DNA of 64,000 nt from Anthoceros angustus (taxonomy: Eukaryota > Streptophyta > Anthocerotopsida > Anthocerotales > Anthocerotaceae). The notes under the pieces are model-generated. The model was not told the DNA's origin. It worked only from the letters and a program-made list of their open reading frames with translations, and searched no databases. Positions 23,556 to 37,340 of this stretch are shown in pieces (the first letter of the stretch is position 1; every line of letters begins with the position of its first letter). The stretch lies in NCBI GenBank assembly GCA_010909165.1, contig MU008197.1, positions 310,001 through 374,000 on the forward strand, written 5' to 3'. Position numbers and translations under genes: made by a program.

Positions 23556-26000
23556 AAGTCTCAGAACCATGTGGCACGACATGCCCTCCTCGGCTCCTAA
23601 GCGATATTGTCTTCTGGCGCGTAGCTCACATCCACCAGGATGGTGGTAAATCGGCCTCTTACGCCCCTCTCCAGTCAAAGTAGTCAACCCTTTCCCCTTC
23701 CCCTTGGGGCGTATGTCCTTTACTATTTTGTAACAAACGCCAGAGTAATCTGACCGGCATCAAAATTTTCCGCAAAGATTGCCATGCCTCTATCCCGCAC
23801 AAGCACCATACGACGTGATGTCGCAAACACGCCCCACGCCAATCTCTCTACTCTAAGCGCCCAAAGCCGCAATGTCAAATGGATGGATTTCGGACCACGC
23901 CCATGCAGCTCAATCTCTACTCTAGCGCCCTGCCGCACGTGCCCAAATGGATGGATTGACGAGAGCCGTGCCTTGTTGCCACAAGCTTAGGTACGCCAGC
24001 GATCGTCAGCTAGTACGAAGTCAGACTAGACTTGTGTACTAGACTTGGCTCGTGGAGGCTTTGATGCAAAGATGAAGCATTCCACGTGGGTGGTGTGCTG
24101 CCCATGATTGTCATTGTAGACCCGCCCAAAGGTCCCAACAAGAACTTCTTTGACATGGATAAGGTGGATGGGGTGTACAAATTTTATGTATTGGGAGGAA
24201 TCATTCCTTCCAGCGATCTAGACTAGCCGACTTGTATCCATTGGTTCAAATGCAGGTGGATGGATGCATATGTTCTTCTTGGCCTCACAAATGAGGAGAT
24301 GAGGTTAGTTGCCAGATCACAACACCATTGCGGATGCGGAAGACTTTTACTTTCATCGACCGTGTGAGGTACGCCAGGCGAGATGAAGGCCGGGCTAGGA
24401 TGGGTGAAGTGTGACTTAGGCGAAGTTGGAGATATATGCCGGTGGGGGGTTCCTAAGTGGGATGCGGAGCATGGACCTAAGGTCATTATCACCTCGTGGA
24501 CAACCGGACCTTTGGATTATTGTGTTGCGAAGGTTGATGATGAGGTGTGGAAATGCGTGGATGAAATCTTTGAGAAGTGGGAGGCAAGCAGTTGCACGGT
24601 GGGCTCGGGCTCTCACAAAGCAGTCGAGGCCGCGGAATTCAAGGAAGACAACGGCCAGCGGTTAGAGCAAACTTGGTCATTGACACAAAGGAGCTTAGTA
24701 TACGGTGAGGGTATGGAAGTGTTTCGGGCATCGAGCGATGCGGTGGGAACAACAACTTGAAGAGGCATGCATGAAAGTCTGGTGGAGAATTGACATTGAA
24801 ACAAATGTTCGTGTGGGTGGACAAGGCCAAAAACTCAACCTCATCCATGTGACGGCCAAGCATTTGCACCGTGAGACATTTGAAGAGGTTCGAGAGCGAT
24901 ATCCCGATTCTTGCATGGTGAATCAAATTAGTAACTTCCTGCCTTCAAAAATCGTGGGTCCTCGATGAACACTTAGCTATACCCAAATCGAGTTTCTCTC
25001 TTGTCTTCTTGTCCTTATAAGTCATGGAAAGTGGAGGCATTAACACCGCATATCGAACAGAACGTCCCATGCATTTTGACCTGTGGGTGAGAACTTCAAG
25101 GAGCACATATTCAAGGCCGAGCCGGAAGCGTGGAGGAGTCGCAACGTGCCTTGAAATCGACCACATCCGAGGATAAGCCGATGACAATCGTGAACGACTC
25201 CAAGCCGTAAAAACCCAAGGTCGGATACCGTGTGGCAACATAGTGAACATGGCCCGGTTTGTAGAGCCCGACGTATGCTTTGTTGTTAGACCTCCCTGAG
25301 GCTTGGATCTAGATCCCCAATCACGAGAGTATGACACAAGATTTACCAAGGCGTAGTTTGAAGGGTCATCATGCGCTCAAAGGCATCACCACATCCTGTA
25401 TTGTTGTGGTCTTCCATTCTCCGGATGACACATCTATGGTGAGAGTCGATGGAAGCGCAGGTGGGTGCCGTGACGACATGTTCGGCATAAAACCAATGTG
25501 ACAAAGATTGTCGAGGACAGCCGTATGCGTGTGGACTTTTCACTTCAGGAGCTTGGATAAGGATTGTGTGCCTCAACCGCTTGTGCTCGAGAACCGACGC
25601 AACTTGGCGGTGGAGTGACAACTTTGTTTGCCGAGCGGTGGAACTAAAATTGTGTTACAACACCGCGGATGATCGGGTTGTTTCCCATCAAGCCCCTAAG
25701 ACTCTTGAAGAGGTTGATTCACCGATACGAGAGGGAGATTGGGTTTGGACGCGCAGCAGGATCGGATCTCGTATGATAGCAAATTGCCCGCTTATGCCGT
25801 ATGGCTATTAGGGAACGGACGCTGGAAGACGCCGAAATCTGCCGAGGCCGTTTGCAGACCGTCTAGGGCCGCGCCCGACGCGGCATCCGCTCGGGCGTAA
25901 GGGAGCGCCGAAAGGGCCGCACGCTCACACTCGACCGCATCGAGGCGGAGCCGAGGTCCTGCTCGAAAATTGAAGAGTTGTTGCTCAGAACAAAAGTTAT
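23556..26000. other. Degenerate stretch without identifiable gene
   Basis: Near 23830-23960 the phrase AAATGGATGGATT occurs twice. From 24060 to 25830 there are fairly long plus-strand frames, for example 24383-24760 with EVGDICRWGVPKWDAEHGP and SWTTGPLDYCVAKVDDEVWK, with coding-like composition but many stops between. This could be a dead transposon or gene; I do not recognise it. Confidence 0.35.
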
Positions 26001-26289
26001 ACTTCTTCTCTCACTACGATGTAAGCACTTTCACATTTCTACAGTCTTGGTTTTACCATTCTTTAAGTGTTTTCTCAAAAGAGGTTCGCTGGCAATGTTA
26101 TCGTGTTGAACAGTTTGATAGTCGCTATCATGAAAGATGTTACGTTGGTTAGTAAACATAAAGAGTCAAAGAGGAAATGACTCACTTTGTTCCCTGTGGA
26201 AGCAGCGGACAGGGCTTTTGCTATTATCTGGGGCAATCTATATAAGGGGCGTAAATCTGTAACAAATTGCGAGAGAGAGACAACATGCA

Positions 26290-26450
26290 GTACCAGCTGG
26301 CTTGGTAGAGAAATGGGTGTCAAACTCAGCCGTGGCTTTAGAGATCCCAAAATCAGCAAGCTTGGCAATCATGTTATCATCCAACAAGATATTGCTGGGT
26401 TTCATGTCCCTGTGGATTACAGTGAGGATCTCCCCGCACACAAAAAGGAC
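26290..26450 (-). pseudogene. Receptor-like protein kinase exon fragment
   Basis: The minus-strand frame reads [20 protein letters not shown] then LADFGISKA, which are the kinase catalytic loop (HRD...N) and the DFG magnesium loop. FSTKPAGT follows in the activation segment and then a GT. An AG acceptor precedes (GGGGAG|ATC). These residues match plant receptor-like cytoplasmic or transmembrane kinases. No ATP-binding lobe, APE motif or C-lobe was found on either side, so this is an isolated exon, probably a captured or decayed fragment. Confidence 0.8.
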
Positions 26451-26459
26451 ACATTCTTG

Positions 26460-29400
26460 GATAAGGCTTCGCATTTTCAAACTTTTATGCCGGCTCTGGC
26501 ATCCGAAACGACAAGTCACATGTACCGCAAAAGAATGGAGAGGTACTCTGGGCCTTGCGCGCCCAATCGGGCGCGATGGCCGATAAGTCCAACCTATTAT
26601 TGTACCAATGAGAGGGTGTCTTGATCGTGATCTTGCCTCAGATTACAATGACTTCGGAACAGACAGCATGGTATCTGGATTAAGCAATGCTGCCAATTAG
26701 CCCTAAACCTTGATCTACCGAGAAGATGGAATGCAATGCGCTTCTTCCTCATGAACTCATACATTCGAAGACATGCACCACGCAAGCTCAAGAATATCGT
26801 GAATTGTACATCATTTGCAAACTCTTGCAAACGGATTTATAGGCATATGCAAGAAGGAAGAAGGCTCACCAAGGTCCGCCTCTCTTCACACACAAGGCCT
26901 CCAATGGACACAAGGTGACTTATGGTGGTGCAACCTACTTAGCAATTGTAATTTGCCTCGACCCAGAGTTCTCGCAAGTCGCGAGAAGGGCCACACTTAA
27001 TTGCCACGAACACCAAAGAAGCTCACCCTTCGCCTGGGCTGATATGGTTGGATTAGCCTTGTCAGCGCGATCGCTGTCGCGCCGACGCCGACCCCGAAAT
27101 TTCTTCGCCACTCAGTGACTCGAGAATGTCGAGGGTATGAAGACCCGATGTTCACCACAGAGATGTTGCTCGTTATTAATCGAATCGCCATTAGATGTCG
27201 CGATACACGTACAGGATATGCTCCTTCTACCTCACAGCTGAACACAACAGGTTGGCAAAGAATGAACCCAACGAGAATGGTCCATCAAGAAACCCATCCC
27301 CATGGACCTCGCAGTTTTTCTCTGAGTGTGTTGTACTTTTCATCATGTTATAACCACGCTCATTTGGAAGCCCCCTAATTCGAGTAGTGATCCGTGATCC
27401 AACACGCCTACCGTCAAGACATACCATCGCAATACCCAAGGCACCAAACCATGCAAATCTAATCCTGTAACTCCAACGATATCTAATGCCATCCAAGCGG
27501 TGGACGCAAAACCGATGTCAACAGCCGCTATATAAAGCCCTCCATAGCGCCCTTCAACGCATTCGCGACCGAGGGAGGTCACCATGATATCATTCAAATT
27601 TGCGATAAGTGACGGGGCGATAAACGCGCTCTTCGCCGATGAAGTGCTGACCACATTCTCCTCCCAACTTAGGTTCGTCTCGCCGTAAGTGGAACGCGAA
27701 AGCGCCACAATTCTCCAACCCAGCCTGTGTCGGCTCATACCGCAACAAACCGTGCCGTAAAAATCAAAATACTCGTCCTCGGCAGCGGCCAGCGGCTACG
27801 AGCATGGTGGCGGAAAAACTCATCGTGCCCTCTGTGGGGCAACAATTGCAACAAGCCATTCTCGTTCTCGACCATGTCCAAGGCAATGCGTTGATATATC
27901 AAACTTCGGGATGCTCATCGATGACCGACTAAGCATTACCTTAACCCGCCTTGATTAGCGATGTCTCCTTTCTGCTGATTTGTTTGGCAGGCCTGGCAAG
28001 CGGACTTGGCGAATGACTTCGCAGAGGCAAACCCAAGGCCCCCTAGCTGCCGGACGATCGCCGTCTTGGTCTAGACATCCTTGTAAGCTGAGGAGTATCC
28101 GCGATGAGGATCGCCGACCCAGCTGCAACATAAGTACGCTGTTTCCATGTTGCTGTTCAGAATCGGACCAAGGCCTATGATCAGCGGAGTATGACACACA
28201 TGTACTGAACTCAAGCAATGTGAACCCACACCGCAGTGCAAAGAACGCGAGGAGGGCCACCCACGATAAGCCCTTTTCCGAGGTGTGTTGCAAGCGATCA
28301 CACAAAGACTACATGCATTTGCGGGAGCCGGTGGCATACCGGCAAGCCTCTCACACTGCGCTTGCACATCAACTATGTACATAAGCAATCGTGGAATCTG
28401 ACATGCAGAACGGCATAAAGCATAAAACATCTTGTCGCCGGACTCCGTGGAGTCCAGAGCACATCACATCGGACAAGCGGTGGAAACAGCGGCGGCCAAC
28501 CTCCTCCATGTGGCCTCCCAATGCCGTGAATGCGCAACAAACCTCGAACAAGCGGACGGAAGAGCTTTATCTAGGGGCGAAACCATCGTTCTGGCGGACC
28601 TGAAACTTCGGTTGGAAGCGGTCAAGCCAGCCGGGTGTGATCATCCTGCATCCTCGTCTCGGCCGTTCGATCTTGAAGACGAATCGCTTTGAGCAACATG
28701 AGGCATGCGACTTGGATCGAGCCTCTGCTTGTCGCAAGTGTAAATGAAGCGGCCGTTGGGACAAGACAGTTGTCGCAGCGGGTTCACCACCTGTAGATGC
28801 AAACAAACACCGAAAATCATCCACTCAACCCCGACACACCACCTCGCACCCAACACCCACACCATCGGGAGGATCCGACGCACCTACTGAACAGCAGCCG
28901 CCTGCCCCGCCCGACTCACATATTCCCGCACGGCCGAGCATCACCGGGTGTAGAAGAGCGGCATCAGCCACGCATGAGCTCCGTGGCGGGCGGGTGAAGA
29001 AGGCCATGACCCGCTTAGACACTTTTGAGGAATTTGATGTCCGTCCCCGCAGTTGGGCCGCTTCTTTTGAGCGTAGTCGAGGAGCTCCACGAGAGGTTCG
29101 AAAGCCAAATTGTCGTATCGCCAGAAAGGACCAGCAGCCACCTTCGAATGTGCCACCCACAAAGATCTGTTAGATGGTATGGGTGAATCAAGCATCCGAA
29201 TGCTGAATCAAGACCACATTACCGACAATGGTTAGTGCATTTGAGGTCTCGAAAAGGCAGTTGCTTCCATAGGGTGCTTTGGAGGCCCGCTGCTTTGTAA
29301 CAGGCTATGCCCCTCATCCGCCACCCCTGGAGTGGACAGAGTCGAAATGCGGAAGCAACGAGGCAATGCCCAATTGATTCTCGCCTCCACGTAATCACCG

Positions 29401-29640
29401 CAAACTCTCTTGACGAGCAGCAAGAGCAGCGCAACCTAGAGCAGCAGTAACCTAGAGCAGCCCCCAAAGCAAAGAGGTAAGAGCTGTACCATCATGAAGC
29501 CGCCAGCAGAAGTACGCTAAACATGTTGGGCACTAGACGTGAGCACAAAAGTGATGCGGATGAAATGACGTGGCGCGGGAGGGTGAGGGAAGTGAGCGAC
29601 CGCTCTTGTTAAGTAAGAGGAGGTGGATGGTTCTAGTCAA
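26460..29640. other. Degenerate stretch, several short open frames
   Basis: Contains unremarkable frames such as 27343-27738 (minus, 131 codons), 28071-28430 (minus) and 28825-29160 (minus), none with motifs I recognise. Codon-like composition and frequent stops resemble old transposon sequence. No repeats above 40 bp were noticed. Confidence 0.35.
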
Positions 29641-29844
29641 GCTTCCGCTTGGATATCCAGTGTGAAGTGTCGATTCTCCTTAGCTTCGACTTACGCCCGC
29701 CGCTACTGGTTTGGAATGTTTAGGTTTGGTTAAAAGTGCAAGGGCCGTGGACGAATCATTTTGTAGTTAGGTTTGGTATCGGGCTTCGGAGTTAGGTCCG
29801 GATTTTAAACTTAGGTCCGTAGAGAGAGCTTTGCCGGCGATGAG

Positions 29845-29878
29845 AGAGAACCTAGGGTTTCTTTGTCTATATAAACCT
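29845..29878 (+). promoter_or_regulatory. Candidate promoter: telo-box and TATA box
   Basis: CCTAGGGTTT (reverse complement contains AAACCCTA, the plant telo-box) is followed by CTATATAAACC. The spacing is typical of plant promoters of translation-related genes. The first unit of the 2.24 kb tandem duplication starts about 25 bp beyond the TATA box, near the expected transcription start. Confidence 0.5.
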
Positions 29879-29898
29879 CTTTCCGCACTCTCGTGTCG

Positions 29899-32143
29899 CT
29901 TGGAGGTATTCGGGTTATATTGTCGCCGCAAATGATTGCTGAAGTTTTGGCAAGCGCCCCACGCGCCGCTCTTTTACACCAAGGCCGCCTCATCGAGCAT
30001 GCCTTTTAATAGCTTTGTTTTTTTCCTGTTCAAAATGTTCTTGCTTCCAATGAAACAGTAATCGTAAGTGTAGGCGGCCTATGTAGTTTCTCTTTGGGAC
30101 TCGCTGAAATACGACGCTTTGCGTAATCAGACGGGAGAAACACGAAGATAAACGGGAAGTGAAACATTCACTTTGCGGGGTAATACTCTATCCTGTAAGA
30201 AAGTATCTATGTTTCTTTTCCTTTTGATTTGTAGTCAAGTCTTGACCTTTCTAGTTAGGTACCGTTGGTGTTGCTTATGTTCTAGGCTACTTGGCTGAAC
30301 GAACCATCCACAACTGATATCTATGTATGATTGTAGCTATCTGAAACGACATCTGATGGTACCGCTTATCGCCCTGGGATCATCTTCTACTTTGTTCTGT
30401 AAATAGTCGTTTTTTCCATTCTTTTTAAGAGTCAAGTTTTAGAATGCTTCATTTGGTACCTTAGCTTTTGTTGAACTTTTGAGCTCTCTGTTTGCGTGTG
30501 GCATGCGTTTGGTTTCTCTGTGCATAATTCCAGTTTCATGCTTTCCTATCTTCTGGTACTTTTTTCAATTGTTGTTTTTTTTCTCGCAGAATCAAGGAAA
30601 GTTTTCAACCCGTGGGTACTTTGATCGTTATGCCTTTTTCCTTCTTCCGTCAAGTTTCATGAAATTGCCGTGTTATCGGTTAGGAGTTTTGTGCTTAGAG
30701 TTCGCATGTTGTGTTCTTTAATGTTGCTTTTGTCTGTTTGCTGCTTGCAAACACGAGGTTTGGCTAAGCCAATTCTGGTTTCTTTTACGAGGTTGTGTTG
30801 GTCCTGATTCTCTGAGTAAACAATCTTTGGTAGTTGCGTCTGCTCTTAATGTGCGCCTTGTCTGCCTTTGCAGAAGTGTGTAGGCCGCGGAACAGTGCGG
30901 ACGCATCCTTGGATACATTTTGGTCACGACACGTGTACCATGTAGTGGTTGTGTCTCGAGTTAAGCTCGTGACTGTATTCACTGGTGTCTATTTTTCTAC
31001 CCACGCCTTGGTTTCAACTTTTATGGTGGATACATTTCACCAGACATGCCATGTTTTCTACTCTATTGTAATAGATTTTACTCTATAAAGTAAAAATAAT
31101 GACCAAATGGTCAATTCTCTCTCTAGAAATCTACCCTCTAGCCCCTGAAAAAAAATCGAGCTAGCGCGTCGAGGCCCCAGACGAGGCCGCGACTTTACGT
31201 CATTTCTGTTGATGTGGATCCTAGGTGCGCTCAATTCATGGATCTTCTAATCAATTCCATGGACAACCGGCTCACGAAGAGGGAGAGGTGGGCGAGGAGC
31301 CCGCTATGGAGGCGGCAAGACGCTCAATAAGGAGCCCATGGTGAACAACATGGCCGGTGCCCGGTTTCATATGTGTCGCTGAAGAGACCAACGAGGAAGC
31401 CCGAGACCAAGGGTCATATGGCATGTGGCCAGCGCGACAACTCAATGGTCCTTGGGGATGCGGAGCAAGTGAAGGATGCGAAGAGCCCTCCTCCGGTTTG
31501 CTTGATGCCCGATGGTGGGGATGTAGGATTGGAAAACTTTGCTTCACGATCGAGGTGTGTCGCATGGACAAAGGGATAGGCTACGTGTTTGTTTCGAGGA
31601 TTCTCGTAGGAGGAACCGTGTGGTCTTAAGCACCGGATGTGGTATCTCGCACCGTAGAACGTGCATGCAAGCAAAGCATGAACACAACAAACACATCAGC
31701 GGCAAGGTCCTCGGAGTGCACTAGACAACGAACACTGTGGAGCACGCTAGGAAGCATGGAGTGGTGACGATTCGAGAATGTGTTCAAGAAATTGACACGC
31801 CGGTATTTGATGAGCGAGATCATGGGCGTCAAGGTCGCATCGTGCAAGGTATGGATTTAAAACAACGGACCGATTTCAAAGAAGCGTGGCGCGCCCATTC
31901 GCATGCATAGAAAGTATCAATACAATCACCAAATCGTCTCCTAATTCTAGGGAAGACTATGTATGTTGTAAACCCACGAGATAAAAAACCGGTAATGAAG
32001 ATGACAATGGATGTCATGTGACAATCCAATCAAACACAACATGTTCAATTGCTTTCACGTATAGTCACTAACACCGCCTCGACACACATGTAGCATGACT
32101 TTCTCCAATTTTATCCTTGACCACCAAGTACACCGGGCGGTGT
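29899..32143 (+). repeat. 2.24 kb tandem duplication, unit 1
   Basis: Starts CTTGGAGGTATTCG and matches 32144-34383 over its whole length, with many small indels. Inside are thymine-rich, intron-like blocks (TTTTTTCTCGCAG near 30590) and GC-richer blocks with short frames, such as one with GGDVGLENF. Only this copy has the TATA box upstream. No protein family recognised. Confidence 0.88.
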
Positions 32144-34383
32144 CTTGGAGGTATTCGAAGTTATATTGTCAGCGGCAGTGATTGCTGAAGTTTTGAACTG
32201 CAAGCGTCCTACGCGGCCGCTCTTTACACCAAGGCCAGTCTCTACTGAGCATGCCTTTTAATAGCTTTGTTTTTTTTCTGTGTTCTGAAACAGTTCTTGC
32301 TTCCAATGAAATAGCACTGTAAGTGTAGGCGGCCTATGTAGTTTCTCTTTTGGGACTCTGGCTGAAAATACGGCGTTTTCTTTGCAGAACTGTACGGGGA
32401 GAAACACGAAGATAAACGGGAAGTGAAACATTCACTTTGCGGGGTAATACTCTATCCTGTAAGAAAGTATCTATGTTTCTTTTCCTTTTGATTTGTAGTC
32501 AAGTCTTGACCTTTCTAGTTAGGTACCGTTGGTGTTGCTTATGTTCTAGGCTACTTGGTTTGAGCAGACCATCCTGGCCCGGATATCTATGTATGATTGT
32601 AGATCAAAACGACATCGGTACCTGCCGCGCCCTGGGATCATCTTCACTTTGTTCGTAATGCAGGTAGTCTTTCCATTCTTTTTTTAAGAGTCAATTAGCC
32701 TTACGACAGTTCATTTGGTACCTTAGCTTTTGTTGAACTTTTGAGCTCTCTTTGCGTGTGGCATGCGTTTGGTTTCCTCGTGCATAATTCCAGTTTCATG
32801 CTTTCCTATCTTCGTACTTTTTTCAATTGTTGTTTTTCTGTGAGCCGGAAAAAGACTTTCAACCGACACCCGTGCCAGGTACTTGATTATGCCTTTTTCC
32901 TTCTTACGCCGTTCAAGTTTCATGAAATCGCCGTTATCGGTTAGGAGTTTTGTGCTTAGAGTTCGCATGTTGTGTTCTTTAATGTTGCTTTTTATCATTT
33001 CTTGTGCAAACACGAGGGTTTGGCTAAGCCAATTCGGTTTCTTTTACGAGGTTGTTGGTCACATTCTCGGTAAACAATCTTTGGTAGTTAAACGTCGCTT
33101 CCTTAATGTGCGCCTTATGCGCCTTTGCGAGGAAGTGTAGGCCGTGGCAGTGCAGGCATCTTGATACATTTTGGTCAGCGACACGTGTGCACTACTGTGT
33201 AGCTGGTTGTGTCTCAGGTTGTAAGCTCGTACCTGGTATTCACTTGGTGTCTATTTTTTTCTACCCCGCTGCCCTGGTTTCAACTTTTATGGTGGATACA
33301 TTTCACCAGACATGCCATGTTTTCTACTCTATTGTAATAGATTTTACTCTATAAAGTAAAAATAATGACCAAATGGTCAATTCTCTCTCTAGAAATCTAC
33401 CCTCTAGCCCCATCGAAGGTGAGGCCCTGTGACGGTCAGCGACTTTTACGCTATTTCTGTTGATGTGGATCCAGAGTGCGCTCAATTCATGGATCTTGAA
33501 TCAATTCCATGGGCCAGAGAGAGGAGGAGGTGGGCGAGGGCCGGCTATGGAGGCGGAAGGCGTTCAATAAAAGGCCCATGGTGAACAACATGGTGGTGCC
33601 GGGGTTCATATGTGTCGTTGAAGCGAGACCAGCGAGAAGCAGACCAAGGGTCATATGGCATGTGGTGAAGCGCTGACGACAACTCAATGGTCCTTGGGGA
33701 TGCGGGCGGCAAGTGAAGGAGGCGAAGAGCACCCTCCTCGGGTGTGCTTGCGGCCGGATGGTGGGGATGTAGGATTGGAAAACTTTGCTTCCACGGATCG
33801 AGGTGTGTCGTGCGGACGGTGGATAGGCTACGTGTTTGTTTCGAGGATTACGGTAGGAGGAACCGTGTGGGTCTTAAGCCGGACGGTGGTATCGCACTTT
33901 GTGGTAGAGCGTGCATGCAAGCGGGCTATGAACACAACAAACACATCGTGCAAGGTCCTGGAGGAGACTAGACAACGAACAGTCTTTGGTGGAGCCAAGC
34001 TAGGAAGCATGGGAGTGGTGTGATTAAGAATGTGTTAGATTGAGGTGTGGGTATTTGATGGCGAGATCATGGGCGTCTGTTGCTGCAGTCAAGGTATGGA
34101 TTTCCGAAACAACGGACGATTTCAAAGAAGCGCGTCGGCGTCCATTCATAGAGAAGCGGATCAATACAATCACCAATGTTCCTAATCTCCTGCTAGGAAG
34201 ACTATGTATGTTGTAAACCCACGAGATAAAACGGGTGTACGAAGATGACAATGGATGTCATGTGACAATCCAACGAAACACGATGTTCAAGCACAGAGAT
34301 AAATGCACTAACACCCTCGGTACACACATGTAGCAATATGACTTTCTCCAATTTTATCCTTGACCACCGGTAAGTACACTGGA
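32144..34383 (+). repeat. 2.24 kb tandem duplication, unit 2
   Basis: Direct repeat of 29899-32143 with a period of 2245 bp. The block TTCTACTCTATTGTAATAGATTTTACTC and its surroundings (31050-31130 and 33312-33405) are the best conserved. The unit ends near CTTGACCACCGGTAAG. It has no upstream TATA box of its own. Confidence 0.88.
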
Positions 34384-35450
34384 CATGTCGGTGCTCCTTT
34401 GCCCTCCACACCATTCACCGCTCCGTAGTGGAATCCGGTGTTGATCAACACGTTACCGATGTCACGAGTTTGCACCGCGCCTCACCAACCGTAAATTCCT
34501 TAAGGACCAAGCAATGAAGCGGGCGGGATCACTCCAGCGTGAAAGGAACACCCATGTTGTGATTGCCACCGGTGCGTCAACTTCCAATTTCCATCGCCCA
34601 TGTGGAATTCTCTCGTTTGATCGGTTCGGAGGTGAGGTCTCCATCGCATGCAATATTAGGCGGTGGCAAGCCACTTCCAAAGCGATTCGCATGGGGCGTC
34701 GCGGCTCGGTGTCTGGACATGGCGGTAGGCGTCAAATCTTCCTCCACTCCTGCCGACATTGGGCGGAGATGCAAGGTTTATATGCAGGCGTCCGGTGCCA
34801 CCACGGCCCTCCCACTAATGTAGAGGGTGACCATGACGTGGACACCGACTCAACACATGTGGATTTTCCATTCTTGGCGTTTGCATTTTGTTGTCCATAC
34901 AAAGTTGCCACGATTTTCAAATCTGCGTTTATAGGTAATGTACCCACTGGTTAGCCAAACTAATATGAGATGAGGACATACAAATCGGGAAAAGCAGATC
35001 CTCTATGATTTGCTCCTAGGTTTAGGGGTTTTTTAATGAAATCGGGAAAACATGGTTTTGGGTGGCTTTTGTATACCTTCGACCGGTGTACACCTTCCAA
35101 CTAGTGACTGTGGAGCCGTCACCACCCCAAGGAGACCTTGTTTAGTGGTATAGAGGCAATATCGAGGCGGCAAAATCGGTAGTGGACACAATGAGAAATT
35201 AAATCTAATAGCCACTTAACACAATCGAGAGGCAACAGATGCTATCCGGCCCGTACATCGGTTGAGCATCCGGTTTACAATCCGGGGCACAAGCACTTTG
35301 AGCATGTCTTGTGATCACCTCGGATTTCTCTCCACGTAAGGTCGGTCCTCTCGGACGCTGAGAATCCACTTCCATTAATTGTCTCGGGCGGCCCATCACC
35401 AATCTCGCCGCCACCACACGCCGAGTTTCTTGTCTTAATGCCGGACTCGG
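34384..35450. other. Spacer with one unassigned open frame
   Basis: A plus-strand frame of 146 codons (34514-34954) contains THVVIATGASTSNFHRPCG, and an overlapping frame is equally open, so it is doubtful. The rest, to the solo LTR, shows nothing recognisable. Confidence 0.3.
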
Positions 35451-37340
35451 ACTTGGGGTTAGGAAATAAGTAGGGTTTTGTTTTTGTAGAGGAAGGATAA
35501 AATAAGGGGAAAAGAATAGCACGGATAGCACTCCGGTTGCACTCGGAATACTCGGACTCGGAGTGAGCGTACCGGACCTACTATGGCGGGCGCCGGGGTA
35601 GCAGGATAAGTCCGGACCCACTCCAGTCCAGAGGCGGGATAAATGCGCGAGAAAGTAACTTAGAAGTTGGTGAGGGACGCGGCCACGTGGGCGACCAGTG
35701 GAGGCGGGCATGCTGGCAGCCTTGCGAGGCCGTTATAGCGGTATTCGCGCCGCGGTGCCGGCGGCGGCGGCGGCGTAAAGGCGGCGGCGTAAGGCGAGTA
35801 AGCGGGCGTAAGGTCGAATAAGCCATGCGGACCTCTGGCGATTCTGACGAGGAAGAGCGCCTTCCGCCCGTGTTACTCCGTGGCGAAGGAAGGTCGATTG
35901 GCCACAACAATTCTCGATCTCTTGCGCTCGATCCGGCTCTCTGGCGCTATCTCGTTGGGTGAGCGTCTTCAGCTCACGTTGAGGTTGGGCGACGGCGAAG
36001 GCGCAGCGTGCCGGTCTCAAACTCGGCTCGTGAGGAGGAGAAGGCGATGGCACCCAAAAAGCTGCGGAAGTTTGGGAGCCATGGAACCTCGTGGGCGCAA
36101 CATTGTGACTCGGCGCTATCAGGACTTTGGGCCTGGTACGGGCAGGAGAATTAGTGCGAGAGTGGCACTTGGATGCGTTCGAATGTGCGGGCGTTCGGAT
36201 GTCACTCTGGTCGGGAGTTCGCCGAGGAAAATCTTGGCGGTCAATAAGGAGTGCGGTCCAAGAACCTCGGGAGGACTGGCGATGGACCTTGGAGGTCTGA
36301 GGCGGCCTACAACCGCCCAAAGGAGGAAGAAGGGGAGTGGTGCGGGGCCCCTCAAGGCGAAGGGAAGATAGGGCCAGCAGTGGCGATCTTTGAGGCACAG
36401 GGGCCGAGGACCCAACTGTGGATGGGTGATATCCGAGGCCTGTTGGGCCGGTCGAGTAAGAGGCGGTAGCGGATCATTATCCATTGGAACACACTCACAA
36501 GGTGGATCACCTTGGTGATAATCTGATAGTATTCTGCATGCGCGCAGGAAGAGGCGGGAAGGATTATCTTCGCCGGTTTAGTCGAGGCCCAAAGCTCGGG
36601 GCCAGAAGCCCTATATCTGTCCCCGATCCATGTATGGGGCATTTGAGCTCCTCAGGAGGAGAGCTTGCGGGCGCTCCGGAAAGATGGAGGCCCTGCGGAG
36701 TGGGAGCAAGGGCGCCTGAGGAGGCCGACCGCGAAGGCCAAGCGGACCGGGAGGAGGGCGGGAGGGTCCGGACTCCATCGTGCAGGCGGACCCCCTCACC
36801 AGGGAAGTATGGGAAGAAATTCCCGCTTCCTCCTCACAGTGCTGCAAGGCGGCCCGATCCAGGCGCAGCCCGGCTTACCCCGCCACGGCCCGCCCGGTGA
36901 GACCGGCGGCAAGACGCAAGACCACGGCTACACGCGGCACCTCTGGTGCGGTACCCACCTTGCGGGTAAGAAGCGGAGGAAGCGGTAAGGAGGCGAAGGG
37001 CCGCGCGGAGGCGAGGACAGCGGCACCCGAGCCGGTCTGTCGCCCGGCGAAGGGCAAAAGGGCTTGCTCCGGACTCCCTCACCTCCTCGAGCCCAGGAGA
37101 AAAGGCGGAGAAGGAGCTCGCGGCCAAAGGCCAAGGAGGTGAAGCTCGGGAGCTCGGCCTCGGGACCTAAGGGTCTGATTAGGTCAGGAGAACCCAGTCA
37201 GGACTTACTCGGACAGTATGGAGGTCCTTGGCGGACCGTGAAATCGGCTCCACTTACGGACTTTGTGGGAGCCTCACCGGTGACGTGGAAGAAACACGGC
37301 GGGTCCTGGCTCGTCATGGACGGTATGCTTTGGGGTCTCT

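Noticed and set aside
26600-26720. Possible tRNA-like or structural RNA near the kinase fragment
   Set aside because: No cloverleaf with consistent stems and no T-arm consensus could be built.
29899-34383. The two 2.24 kb units as LTRs of a retroelement
   Set aside because: The units abut with no internal region between them, and no gag, pol, primer-binding site or terminal TG/CA pair was found; a plain tandem duplication fits better.
34514-34954. 146-codon plus-strand frame as a gene
   Set aside because: An overlapping plus frame and minus frames are equally open; no motif or splice context supports it.
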